Assembly: GCA_021234155.1 (NCBI GenBank)
Contig: JAJEKV010000021.1
Coordinates: 15,949,563 to 16,013,562 of the forward strand
DNA from: Isoetes taiwanensis
Lineage: Eukaryota; Streptophyta; Lycopodiopsida; Isoetales; Isoetaceae
DNA length: 64,000 nucleotides
Direction of reading: 5' to 3'
Below are positions 23,860-35,741 of the stretch, in pieces. Both the position numbers and the translations under genes were made by a program. The notes below the pieces were generated by a model that was not told where the DNA came from, made no database searches, and saw only the letters and a program-made list of their open reading frames with translations. Numbering within the stretch: position 1 is the stretch's first letter; every line of letters starts with the position of its first letter.

Positions 23860-23990
23860 GGTTTAGTGGCTAGTCCATTGCTTTAGCAATTAAGAGATCT
23901 TGTGTTCAAGTCTCTGGGGGTCCGTCATATGTCCTCATGGACGCTGCCAATGTGGCATGACGTAAAAATACTATCTATCTTATATAATTT
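23860..23990 (+). mobile_element. Possible tRNA-derived SINE remnant
   Basis: GTTTAGTGGCTAGTCC resembles an internal Pol III A box, and GTTCAAGTC about 30 bp later (near 23907) fits a B box (GWTCRANNC). The spacing fits a tRNA-derived SINE head. No target duplication or tail was identified, and the tRNA fold cannot be completed, so it is not a tRNA gene. Confidence 0.35.
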
Positions 23991-24240
23991 GACTCATTAG
24001 GTTTTATCATACTTAAAGAATTCATGCTCACGTCGGCAATATCATTGGTTCATTGTTAAAGCAATGCGTAGAATGGGTGACATGTGAATTTGCAAGGAGA
24101 ATTTAAACATTTGTATTTAATGCATCCTTTTGAGTTTTGCCAGCTTCCTAGACATGTTGTATGTTGTAACAGGTGAGAGACCACAATAGTAATCATGTTA
24201 TTTAGAGTGACTTCCCTTCTAATATCATTTGATTGATCAG

Positions 24241-25225
24241 ATTTTGCTTACATCTAAAATTTATTTCCATGCCTTGCCAATTTTCGCAAACTACTAGTTG
24301 CTTATATTGTCATAATCTAGAAAATCTATATGGATACCACATCCTTGCTTTGACCAACATCACATGAATTTCCTAAAATTCTTTTAATGATACTCTAATC
24401 CCCTCGCAGGTCTTGCAACATGCACTTGCATCAGGTACACATTCGAATCAGTTTACATAAGCTTACATAAGACTTTGTATAATGCACAGACAATTAGTAC
24501 ATGTTAGATATTGTTTGAATGCGCTTATCACTTGGGTTCATTAGATAAATTGCCAAATAGGTCTATAGCTTAGATGAATTGGCAAATAGGTCTATTTGCT
24601 TTGGATGCAAATAGTTCATTGAGGTTAGCTAAGCTTCGACCATTTCCAGATCCTTAGATGCTTGCAAACCAGTAGATAACTCGCCTCATATTGCAAGCCT
24701 TAGAATTGCAAAAATGTAGCAGAAGCCCACTTTTCATTCAATAACAGAGACACTATAATGTGCCGTAGTCTAAGCTATTCCCAATAATGATATGAGCTAT
24801 TCCCAATATCCTATATTGTCTAACCACATAACAAGCTTATCACAATGGAATTCTGTGATTACATCATATTGTGCATATAGAGCACAGTTCTTCAGCATGT
24901 CAAGAAATGACAAAATTTGTAAGCATCGTTACCATCAACTAAAAGGAAGAGCACAATGCAGGCCACAGTTAATATGTCTTTACGTTCATATTCACCACTT
25001 CTTGAGGAACACAGAAAGAAATTCCAATTGAAATTTGTATATATCTCTATGTGTTCTATTACCAACAGAAAATACATCCTTGAGGCACAACTTCTCAGCC
25101 ACAAGACTATAAGCATCTTTGATTTGCTTCCAATGAAATGTTGGAAAGACATATCTGGATTCCTCCTTTTATATATGATAGTTCCCGTGAGGAAATCAGG
25201 TACAAGCCTCTTTGCTGCTGGATAA
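24241..25225. repeat. Duplicated block set, copy 1 (partner 26600-27372)
   Basis: Three segments here, about 24241-24410, 24656-24840 and 25075-25152, recur at about 27215-27372, 26830-26990 and 27020-27070. An example is CATAATGTGCCGTAGTCT-like text around ACTATAATGTGCCGTAGTC. The order differs between copies. On the minus strand this copy contains a coding-like run, LAPELYPAAKRLVPDFLTG, followed after a one-base shift by HWKQIKDAYSLVAEKL. Copy 2 encodes the parallel YLSWEIKDAYSFVAQKL. I do not recognise the gene; the pattern suggests two degraded copies of fragments of one minus-strand gene. The open frame at 25330-25635 (plus) is also unrecognised. Confidence 0.6.
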
Positions 25226-26599
25226 AGCTCTGGGGCCAGGATAAAGCTGCACTATGTAGTAGCTATTCCATAGTGTCTATTGAGCCTTCGTCTGTAGAAA
25301 CTTAAATAAATGGCAAGGACCTCAGGTTTTTGGAAATACAGCTGAGGCAGATGTTTGTGTCTTCATGTCCTGCACAGGTGAAGAAAAACCAGCTCTGCCC
25401 TCTAATGAGGAGCACTAAAGTGCTTAGATTGCTACTGCTGGCCAATCCAATTTTAAAGTGGGAATTTGAACTTGATGTTCTGAAGACAATTTGGAAATTA
25501 GTTACCAAGATGGCATTATGGCAAGTTCCAAACTTAACATTACATTGTTTCATTGACCATGATAACATGGACCACTATTTGGAGCCAATAATATCCCATA
25601 TCTATCGATGCATTGGTAAAGAAGCTGATCCTTAAAGTGTATGATTGCATGAAGGAGTCGGCTTCCACAAAGATTCGATTATAGCGCTCTTTTCTTTCGA
25701 AAGATATTACAATTGCATCGGGATAATTAGAAGTGTCGGTCGAAAATTGATGTATGAGACATTACCCTAGCTCATATTGTCTAGGGGTCTTTGAGCATCC
25801 CCACGGTGGTTACTGATGAACCCTGTCATTCTCTGTTTACATAATCATCTTATTTTACCTTGAGGAAACCTTGAAAATTGTCTCAGTCTTTATAAAGAAA
25901 TAGAATCAATTGTCCTTGCTTAATGATCTGCAACGCAGCGTTTGCAAGTGCAAGGCAAGAAAATCCTATAGGTAGTGAAAACTGCAATTGCAGATGTGGA
26001 GAAAAGAGGGGAAAATAAAGCAAGACATCATGATAGGAAAGCCCATTGGTGAATCAGCTGTCTAGGATGTCTAAGCTTTGTAGGCAGACATAACTATTCG
26101 CCTAGGACATTTCATAATTATTTTTATTTTATAGTGATCCTACCTGCGTAGTACAATCTGTTTCTAGCAAGTTTGTCATTGGTTTTATGGTTTGGATATG
26201 CAGTGTACATAATAGCTCAGCTTATGGCAGTCAATCGAGGAAACTTATGAAGGCGAACTCTCTGCGATTGCACGGTATGTTGCAATTACCAATTTAAGAA
26301 CTTAACTAGAACATTTGTGTGTAAATGTATGTTCAGGGAAAAGTGCTCTAAGAGATTTTGCTTCTCACTTTCTTGAGTAACAAGTAACCAACATACAGAA
26401 GAAAACTACCAAAGCACTGCAAAACACTTTTAAACTATGAAATTAGTTGACCTTTTATAGCTGCAATTAATTCTTGGTCACTTTTGCTCTCTTTCAAGAC
26501 CTAAAGAGCAGAGTGACATCCTGTACATTCCGAAATTTTAGGTTACATGGAATTTCTAGCAGACATCAAAATACTGGATGTATTGTAATCCTTCCACGG

Positions 26600-27372
26600 T
26601 GCAGCAATTTCTAAATGTGTGGATTTCGTACCTCCTAGCAAGATTCCAATACTATAGGTGTAGTTTGTCGAAACAGGTCTATAGGTTGGCTTTAGAGATA
26701 GATCCCAGTTTCTGCGCCCATTGGACTTGGTAATAATTCCATAGATAGAATCTACACTGTCCATGTTCTCTGTCCCTGTACAATGCTGCATTAGAGTTAT
26801 ATAGTTCAATAACGTGAGATAAACATACGTACTTGCAAGGCAATAGACAAGTGGCCTCATATTGCAGGCCTTACAATTGCAAAAATGTAGCAAATAGCCA
26901 CTTTTCATTCAATACCAAAGACACTATAATGTGCCGTAGTCTGAGCTATTCCCAATATCCTATATTGTCTCTAATCACATAACAAGCTTTTACTATTCTG
27001 AAAGTTCTAAGCCTTTATTGCAGCTACAACTTTTGAGCCACGAAACTATACGCATCTTTGATTTCCCATGACAAGTACTCCTGGCCACTAAGAGTACCGT
27101 ACATATCAAGCTCTAATGCCACATAGTGCCTTTCAATATCTAGCCTCCTAACAAGATTCCAATATGATAGGTGTAGTTTGTAGAAATAGGTCTTGAAGCA
27201 CCATGGGATCACTTCCCTAAAATTTATTCTCATACCTTGCCAATTTGCGCAAACTACTAGATGTTGCTTATATTGTCATAATCTGGAAAATCTATATGGA
27301 TACCACATCCTTCCTTTCACCACAATGACATCCATTTGCTAAAATTCTTTTAATAATACTAGAATCCCCGAT
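26600..27372. repeat. Duplicated block set, copy 2, rearranged
   Basis: Contains segments matching 24241-25152 in a different order. It also holds an internal pair (AAGATTCCAATACTATAGGT near 26639 and AAGATTCCAATATGATAGGT near 27153). The minus strand at 27024-27170 reads YVALELDMYGTLSGQEYL, which looks coding. No intact gene remains. Confidence 0.6.
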
Positions 27373-27908
27373 GTAAATTTGTCGTCTTCATGAGTAATAA
27401 AGTTCTTTGGCCATTGCACATCATGTCCATTTGCAAATCTTAGGAATTTAGTTTTTATTGTCTACGATCTTAAAACTACAATGTGATTACAGGAACAATC
27501 TAATTTCTGACAAGATTGAAACAATGAACAATCAACTGCAACAAACTAATTCAGGGGTCACACCCTATACTTCACTCCAATAGCTTCAAAAAGGTACTTG
27601 AATTTCTATTTATTGCACTTCTTTACCAATCTCTATACTTCGTCTAACTAATTAAGTAGTTTCTCTAATTTAGCTTCCTTTCATTTCAATTACTGCATAT
27701 TATATTTAGTTTAGCTTAAGATCTTGAGGCAAGAAACAAATACGTACGCATTTCATCATCCTCCATTACCATTTCACAAATCTTATACCGTCTTTAATAG
27801 TTGATATCCAGTTTCCCATACTCATTATCATTCTTATAACACTCACCAGTCTGTTGTTTTCCAGAGCTCTTCCAAAACCATCACTACAAAAGATACAAAG
27901 TTACCTTA

Positions 27909-30900
27909 ATGCAAAGCCAACGAGAGACTGATGGAGCTCCATCTAGCCCTAAGAGAATATGCCTCGACCAATTTGCACCATCATCCTCGCAATCGCCACC
28001 CATACGCTACAGTATAGTCGAACCTCAAGCTACTACCCAAGCACCCTTACCAAGACCATCAGCAAACGAACCACAAATTTCCCATCACAACACAATCTCT
28101 TGCAGAGAGGCAAGACGAAATGCTCGAAACCCACTAAGTGTTCGCATTACACAACTCCTTCCACCAGTTGACAGGCAAGCACCCATTGCCAACAACACGG
28201 TAAATCCAATTACACCAACATTCATTGACCAATTCGCTCCATCATCCTCCCAACAACAAGCACCTGTGGAAATTCATCACAATGACCAGCAACAAGCACA
28301 CAACAACTCTTGCAGACACGCAAGACGAGATGCTCGAAACCCATCCAATATGCGCAGACTGCAACACACTCCATCGCCCACAAGACAAGAAATTGACTCC
28401 AACGCAATACCACATACAGAGTAGACAAATACACCGAATGATCGACCAATACCTCAAACCCACGGACAGAATCGAACATCATCTTTTCGCAAAACAGCAT
28501 GGAGCACAAACATTCCCCATCTACACGACCTTGGCACCATGCAGAACACATGCTCCCATTGTGATGCTCTTCTATGGCCAATGGAACAATCATCCAAATG
28601 TTGCTACAATGGTAAAATTAGCCTCCCACTAATGCCACCACCACCACCTCTGCTAATGCAACGGTACACATCTGAAGGCCCAAGAACTACGGACTTTCGC
28701 CAAAACATCAGAAAGTACAACAACGCCTTAGCTTTTGGATCTCTTGCGATCAGAATAGATCGCCAAATCACCAACACACCAGGGCGGCCATACACATTGA
28801 GAGTCAATGGTAGAATGTCGCATCTCATGGGCCCACTACAACCGCAACCCAACAGCCAACCAATGTATGCCCAAATATATATCTTAGACAATGACGAACA
28901 ACAACTAGATATTAGACAGGATTATGTACATGACCTCCGAAGAGACACACTTCGAGAGCTCCAAGACATAATCAGCCACAACAACCCATTTGCACGTGCT
29001 ATACATACTGCAGCAGAACTGATTCGCACAAACCCAGCTATAGATATCAGATTACGCATCCTATCTCCAACTAGCCCAGATGCAAGAAATAGACAATACA
29101 ATGCACCCACATCCAATGAGATCGCACTACTCATGCCAAACGAACCAGACCCAGTAGAGGGCCATCAAAACATCATTCTACGCTCAAGGAATGGCACACT
29201 CCAATCGATAAATGAATGTCATGCATCGTATGACCCATTACACTTTGTGCTAATATTTCCATACGGAACAGATGGTTGGCATATCAACATTCCACAGACA
29301 GCACCTCAACAAAACCACAGGCAAAGAAATGTCACAGCGCTTCAATTTTATAGCTACCAGGGAAAAATTAAGCATACTATATATTTTTTCATAAAAAATT
29401 GTTTGGCTATTTTTCAAAATTTTACAGTATTTTATGATATTAATTTGGCTAAAATTATTATTATTACTACATTTGTATATATTTGGACTTGTCGAAACTT
29501 TTGAATTATGTACTATAAACTTGCATATGGCTAATTTTTTTTTTAATTGGAAAAAGAGAAAAATGTGAATTAAATGCTGTAGCTTTAGATATATTGTACT
29601 ACAATTACGAATAATAATCAACAATCAAGGAACATACAATAATATTGAAAAACTTTTAACAGAAGGTCACAACATAGCTTATAACATCTATAGTCTGAAC
29701 TGCATTCAATGCAACGACACCTTGTAGATATGGTGATCAAATTGCATTTATCTGTAATCCTTGAAGGAAGAAGTTATACAATCAACTCAGGCATCTAGAG
29801 GGATATTGGCCATCTCTTACAGTTCCTTTTTGAAGATGCATATGTGGTATACATAATAGAAATTCATAGTTTATAAAACTACTATCATTGTTGATGGTAG
29901 GTGGGGATGTGTAAAAATCTATAACAAGAATTCATTTTTGTTTGGCTATTAATGATTTAATATATAAATATTATAATATAAAGAAAGGCTAATCCTCTTT
30001 TCTTTAAGGAAAAGGGGGAAAATAGTTTGGCTAATCCTAAAAAAATAATGGAGTACTTGTTTTAACTATGGCTATCTTTTATTTTTTAAAAAGAAATCTC
30101 TCTTCATAAAATTCGCCGCAAAAATTGCCTAGGCCCCCTAAAAAATTGCCATTTGGCTATATATAGCCACTAATTTTTTCCATGATAGCTACCACATACA
30201 CTTGCATCCAAACCATATTTCTCCTATCCATTATGCTGGATGACTATTCCAAGAATACATATGCACTGCCTTTGCAAAAATAGAGCAAGCGCGTCTCAAC
30301 TACGTCAGAATGAATCAGCAAATCTTTCGAGAAATACGCCAGGGCATAGAGGATGCAATTGGCCAACCAGCAACAACAGCATCAGCAATAGGAAGACGTG
30401 TCATTCTACCGTCAAGTCATATTGGTTCGCCTAGAAATACAAACCAACTATACCACGATGCGATGGCCATTGTACGTGCATTAGGCAAACCAGATTACTT
30501 CATTACCATCACTGCCAACCCAAACTGGCTAGAAATAACAAGAGAACTACTCCAAAGACAAACCGCATCCGATAGATCAGACCTGATAGCACGCGTGTTC
30601 TAAATGAAACTCAGGCAACTGCTGGACTTATTAATAAAAAAAGAAATCCTGGGCAAAATAATAGGCAAAGTCTATGTCATAGAGTTTCAAAAACGAGGCC
30701 TTCCACATGCCCACCTGTTACTCATTGTCTGCCACAATGACAAACCACAAACTGCTGCAGATTATGACAAAGTCGTATCAGCAGAAATCCCAGACCCAGA
30801 AACAAACCCGGAGCTATACAACATCGTCACAACCAGTATGATACACGGACCATGCGGAGCCCTCAATCCATTATCGCCGTGCATGAAAGACGGAAGGTGT

Positions 30901-33482
30901 ACAAAGAATTACCCGAAGGATTTCCAAAACGAGACTACTATACACGAAGGCCAGGTCAAATATAGACGTCGCGACAATGGACGACACATTATATGCAACG
31001 GACATCGTATTGACAATAGATGGGTCGTACCATACAATACATGGCTATCAACGTACTTCAATTGCCACATCAATGTCGAAATATGTGCCCATATCAGGTC
31101 CATCAAGTACCTATACAAATACATATACAAAGGCCCAGACATGATCTCAGCAACATTAGAATACCAAAATCTCCCAATAAATAGAACTCCCTCCGGCACA
31201 ACCCAAGATGAAATCGCACACTACTTGAATGCCATATACTTCTCCGCAATAGAAGCTTCATGGAGAGTGCTAGCCTATGATTTACAAGAACAGGAACCAC
31301 ACGTTGTGAGGCTTGCCATACATCTACCTAACCAAAATGTATTACACTTTAGAGATACCGATGACCTCAACAACACATTCGAACGAGGCACACACACAAC
31401 ACTGACAAGATACTTTGAAAAAAATGCAGAGACTCCGAACACACGTCACCTTCTATATCAAGATTTCCCCTCATCTTACACCTGGCAAAAAGCCAGCAAA
31501 ACCTGGACACAAAGAGAGAACAAACCAACGCATGCCAATGATTGGACGCATGTACTTCGCCAATCCAAATGAAGGAGAGAGATTCTACTTATGCCTCCTC
31601 CTCGCTAACATTCCAGGCGCTACAAGCTTCGAATACCTACGCACAGTACACAATACAATCCATCCAACATTCAAAGACGCATGCAATGCATTACTCTTAC
31701 TAAATGATGATACAGACATATTGCAATCCCTTCAAGAAGCTTGCACATGGCAAATGCCACCTGAACTTGGCCAATTATTTGCCGCTATACTCATTCTCAA
31801 TCACCCAACTAATCCAATAGAACTTTGGAACACATTCGAACACCACCTTACAGAAGACTACCAACGACAACACAACATCACATCAGCAAATGCATCCAAC
31901 CAAACCACACCTTACGCAAGATGATGCGCACTACACGACGTAGAGCAGCACATGCAAGCAGCAGGTCAAACATTGGAGAGCTTTGGATTCACAAACATAA
32001 ACGCACAGCCAACAACAAACACACTCATCCTAGAAGAAATCTACCAACCCACTCCACAGAACGTCAAAACATCAGTAGACCTCCTCAACACTGAGCAACG
32101 ACTAGCATTCACTGAAATCATCTCAGACATGCAACAAAGAACAACCCGTCAACACTTCGTCTACAGAGCAGGAGGAACAGGCAAAACATACCTCTACAAC
32201 ACACTCCTCAACCATGTACGAAACCAAGGACAAATCGCTCTAGCAGTAGCATCATCAGGAATAGCATCTGTCCTATTAAAAGGAGGAAGAACAGCACACT
32301 CCCGATTCAAGATACCATTAGAAATCCACGAGGATTCAACATGCATTATACCAAAACAATCAGAACTAGCCACACTCTTACGATCTACCTGCCTCATTGT
32401 ATGGGACGAGGCTCCAATGGCACACAAGCATGCATTTGAAGCGCTCGATAGAACACTACGAGACATCACAGAAAGAAATTAAACGTACTATTTGGAGGAA
32501 TAACAGTAGTTCTTGGAGGAGACTTCAAACAACTACTACCAGTTGCCCCGCACGGAACTAGACCAGCCATAGTAGATGCAGCCATAAACAAGTCATACAT
32601 CTGGAACCATATCAAAGTCCATTACTTGAAGCTCAACATGCGAGCCCATCAAACAGAACAAACCCAACCAAACGAACAAATCAACAGCTTTCCAAACTGG
32701 TTACAAAGGATTGGCGAGGGCCAAGAACAAACATACCCAGAAAGAGGAGAAAACATCATCAAGTTGCCAAGCAATATCTGCATACCAACACAAAATCTCA
32801 GTGACCTCATTGAAGCCACATTTCCAGGAATCAGAGAAAATGCAAGTGACCCCAAATTCTGGACAGACCGGGCCATACTCACTCCCCTAAATGAGCATGT
32901 CGATGAAATCAACGACATCATCACAAGCATATTTCCAGGAGAACCAAAGACATACCTTAGCGCTGACAGAATACCTGACCAAGAAAATCAGCAACTCTAT
33001 CCAACTGAGTTCCTCAACAACCAGGTACCAAGCGGCATGCCACCACATAAACTTACCCTGAAGATCGGAATGATTATCATGCTACTAAGAACAACTTCCA
33101 CCAAGCTAGGACCATACAACGGAACTAGACTAATCATAAAAAGGATGGGAGAAAGACTACTAGACACAGAAATAGTTACTGGAAAGAATATAGGAAAAAG
33201 AGTCTTCATACAAAGAATACTACACAACTACCATTCCAATTCGAAAGAACTCAGTTTCCCATACGCCCGAGAATAAACAAAGCACAAGGACAAACACTAC
33301 AACAACTAGGACTTTACTTACCAAGGCCTGTCTTCGCCCATGGACAACTATATGTAGCACTTTCAAGAGCACGGCAACAACAAGACATAAAAGTACTTAT
33401 CATCGACCAGCAGGAACAATCAATGAATCAGCAGGGAATTGCAACATACACATCAAACGTAGTATATAGAGAGGCCCTATAA
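27909..33482 (+). pseudogene. Helitron Rep-helicase (RepHel) pseudogene
   Basis: The gene runs from ATG 27909 to TAA 33480-33482. The first 170 codons hold two copies of a DQFAPSSSQ...SC(R)xARRxARNP unit. The Helitron-like N region follows (DLGTMQNTCSHCDALLW near 28530). The Rep endonuclease has its HUH motif as LPHAHLLL (30700-30720) and its two-tyrosine region as KYLYKYIYKG (31105-31134). The helicase has Walker A GGTGKTYLYN (32173-32202), Walker B CLIVWDEAPM (32392-32421), motif III GGDFKQLLPV (near 32520) and motif VI LYVALSRA (near 33353). Breaks are a TAG at 28422, an 825-bp MULE-like insertion at 29360, TGA near 30238, TAA at 30601, TGA at 31922, and frameshifts near 31530, 32480 and 33230. 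Codon choice is A/C-rich, unlike the G/T-rich RPA-like ORF. Confidence 0.95.
29360..30184. mobile_element. MULE-like MITE inserted in the Rep gene
   Basis: An 825-bp AT-rich insert splits the Rep coding region. ATAGCTACCA occurs on both sides (29350-29359 and 30185-30194) as a 10-bp target-site duplication. The ends are inverted: GGGAAAAATTA at the left, and TAATTTTTTCCATG at the right (reverse complement CATGGAAAAAATTA). GGGAAAA ends and a 9-11-bp duplication fit Mutator-type elements. TTTGGCTA motifs recur near both ends. Reading across the duplication without the insert, FYSY is followed in frame by HIHLHPN and then SPIHYAG, which matches the family. The extra open frame 29346-29504 is insert sequence. 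Confidence 0.85.
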
Positions 33483-34985
33483 ACTCTGCCACCACTCATC
33501 ACACGTAATACTACATTTCGACACAACAAAGCTTCAGGTAAGAAATGCAACACTGTTATATCTTCAGCCAAAACATTCCTTTACGGCAAGCATGCAACAC
33601 CTAATTTCATACTGTCATTGACGAACTACCACATACTTCTGATTTTGCATATTTGCAGATCTGCCATAAACTTTAACAAACAGTCAATCATCTAAGCACT
33701 CCAACAGCTTGCAAATACAACAGGTAAATCCCAAACATATTTCTTTCACTCTATTATTTTATGTTCTTTTGTTCTGTCCAATATCTATGCATTTACCTCT
33801 GTTAGTGCAGCTATGCGTCTTACATGTGACCCCAATATTTTTCTCCCTTCTTTGCTCCTCAAGAATCCTAATTCACTCTTCTCCAAAACTAGGTTACATT
33901 CTCAAATTTACTGATGCAACGTTCGATAATGCATCGTTGCTCAAACTTCTAATACCAGGCATGACAAGGAAGCGACGTCAATCAACCAACATAATATGTG
34001 AGTACCAAAATTGACATAATGTATTTTGTAATCCGTGTCTTATTCCTCTCTTCAAATCCAAAGCTAATATTCTTTGCACACACATACAGGTTTTATATGA
34101 AATTATGTACAGTCGACAATGCACTATACAATTACCTTTGCAGGTTATATTCTAAACCAGCAACAAAAATAGACGGCCAACAACAAGTTACTGGCCATTA
34201 ACATGGTACCTCTACACATGTATATAAAGGATGCATCTATGATTTAAGATGCTAACAATCAAGTCTACATGCTCAAGGCTGGACCATACTGATTAGGTTT
34301 ACATACAACATGACCTTCCTCACACTGCTTTTAATCCATTTCTTATTTCTGCATTTCATATTCCAAAATGAATGCTCCATTCATTTCAGTTGTAATATGT
34401 ACTAAATTCTTATTGTTACTTTTTGTACAGTATACTTCATCATCTCCAACACCCATATGGTCGTCTACTATGGCCATTATAACACTACTCTATTTCAAGC
34501 CCTCACAAGCACATTCAACTAGAGGATTTTATTTCTTCGTTAGAGGCAACCACATATTAAAATTATCCTCCATACAGTAAAACTTTGCTCATGAACCAAT
34601 CCCACCTTCAATTTGCAACATTCAATTTGCTATCAACAAACCTGTGGCATTGCAACACGATGAAGGTCGGCGACCATACTATCCTTAAACGGATTCATCC
34701 ACACTACACCAAATGGCAAGCAGAATATGGTAACCTTTCTTCCTCATTTTAGTTCATACGCTATTCCATAACTTTTTCTTTCACTTCTATTTAGACTGCT
34801 ACCCTTTTTGTTCTATGTGCCTGTGTTCCTTCACCATGGCCTTTATCGGAATTATGGTTATGTGAATGGTTGTATCATCACATACTTCCTTATGCAGGGG
34901 CAAAGCCATTCTTACATAAGGGTCTTAGCCTATTATTATTATTTAACCTTTAGTATATCAAATTTTATGGTTGGTTCTCTTGCAG
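33483..34985. other. Helitron 1 interior between RepHel and the captured gene
   Basis: AT-rich. It contains several CAG/GTAAG-like splice motifs (for example CTTCAG|GTAAG near 33538) and the dyad GGCCA...TGGCC (about 34173-34196), but no recognisable coding region. No second hairpin-CTRR end was seen here, so the Helitron appears to continue to 37853. Confidence 0.4.
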
Positions 34986-35741
34986 GTAATAAGCAATTTT
35001 TCCGCATTAGTGCAGCCCTTCTTTCATGTTGAAGCTTGGTCTCATTATCCAGCAGAACGGGAACGCCTTTTCAATCTCATTTCACGTACAAATGTAATCT
35101 TTCATTCAGTTTGTAGTCATAAATTCAATGTGTTTATTCGACATTGTTGAAGCTATTCATAGAACATTATTCTTGACAGGCCAGTGGGGTCTTCTTTTTA
35201 AGTGGAGATGTGCATTTTGGTGAAATTAGCAGCGATGATTGTGCGGTAAATTATCCATTGTATGATATCACTTCAAGTGGTCTCACACAAGCAGCGGACA
35301 AGTCGGCATTTGGTATCTTTGCAAACATGGCAGCATGGCTGATGCCAACAACTATGAGGGTGTATAATTCTCAGTGTCATTATAGCTCCTATGTTTACGG
35401 TAAATATTTTCCTATTTTGTAACAATGTTGCCTTTCCAGCCTTTTGAAACTGAACTCGCCACTTTGCAGGGAAACAGAATTTTGGAATTATCCATATAGA
35501 GTGGGATAAAGACCCTGTGGTGATTCATCTAGAAGTTAGAGACGTGTGGGGGAATCCTAGGCTGCAGGAAGTTATCTCATTGTCAGATTTACAAGCAACT
35601 AAGAATGGTTTCCAGCCAAAAGAATTTCGGAGGCACTGCACTTTGGACATAGATCTTCCGTGGTATTTAAGGTACAGGCTTGCACTTAGTTTTTACGCCA
35701 TTGTTTTTGGTAAGTGGTTTAATTTAGAACTGATTACATGA
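34986..35741 (+). pseudogene. PhoD-like metallophosphatase fragment captured by Helitron 1
   Basis: Three exons with intact GT-AG junctions and matching phases: 34986-35093 (phase 0), 35180-35399 (phase 1) and 35470-35741. They encode VISNFSALVQPFFHVEAWS, then SGVFFLSGDVHFGEIS and YPLYDITSSGLTQA, then NFGIIHIEWD and VVIHLEVRDVWGNP. SGDVHFGE carries metal-binding residues of the PhoD/alkaline phosphatase D family, and the rest matches the C-terminal half of plant PhoD-like proteins. The N-terminal half, including the first metal-binding motifs, is absent, so it cannot be a working phosphatase. No stop interrupts the captured part, in contrast to the broken RepHel. Retained introns show the capture was of genomic DNA, not of a transcript. 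Confidence 0.8.

Noticed and set aside
23860-23990. A tRNA gene
   Set aside because: A- and B-box-like motifs are present but no acceptor stem or full cloverleaf can be built; a SINE remnant is more likely.
27024-27233. Exon of an EF-hand protein such as the PP2A regulatory subunit TON2/FASS
   Set aside because: ALELDMYGTLSGQEYL has a faint EF-hand look, but the related copy at 25075-25225 does not support that family, and the match is too short.
29346-29504. C-terminal extension of the Helitron N-region ORF
   Set aside because: These codons are read from the MULE-like insert after the target duplication; the true frame resumes at 30185.
34986-35741. Host PhoD gene into which the Helitron inserted
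   Set aside because: The only hairpin-CTAG end lies downstream of these exons and the host gene on both sides of the element is the 2OG oxygenase, so the fragment lies inside the Helitron.
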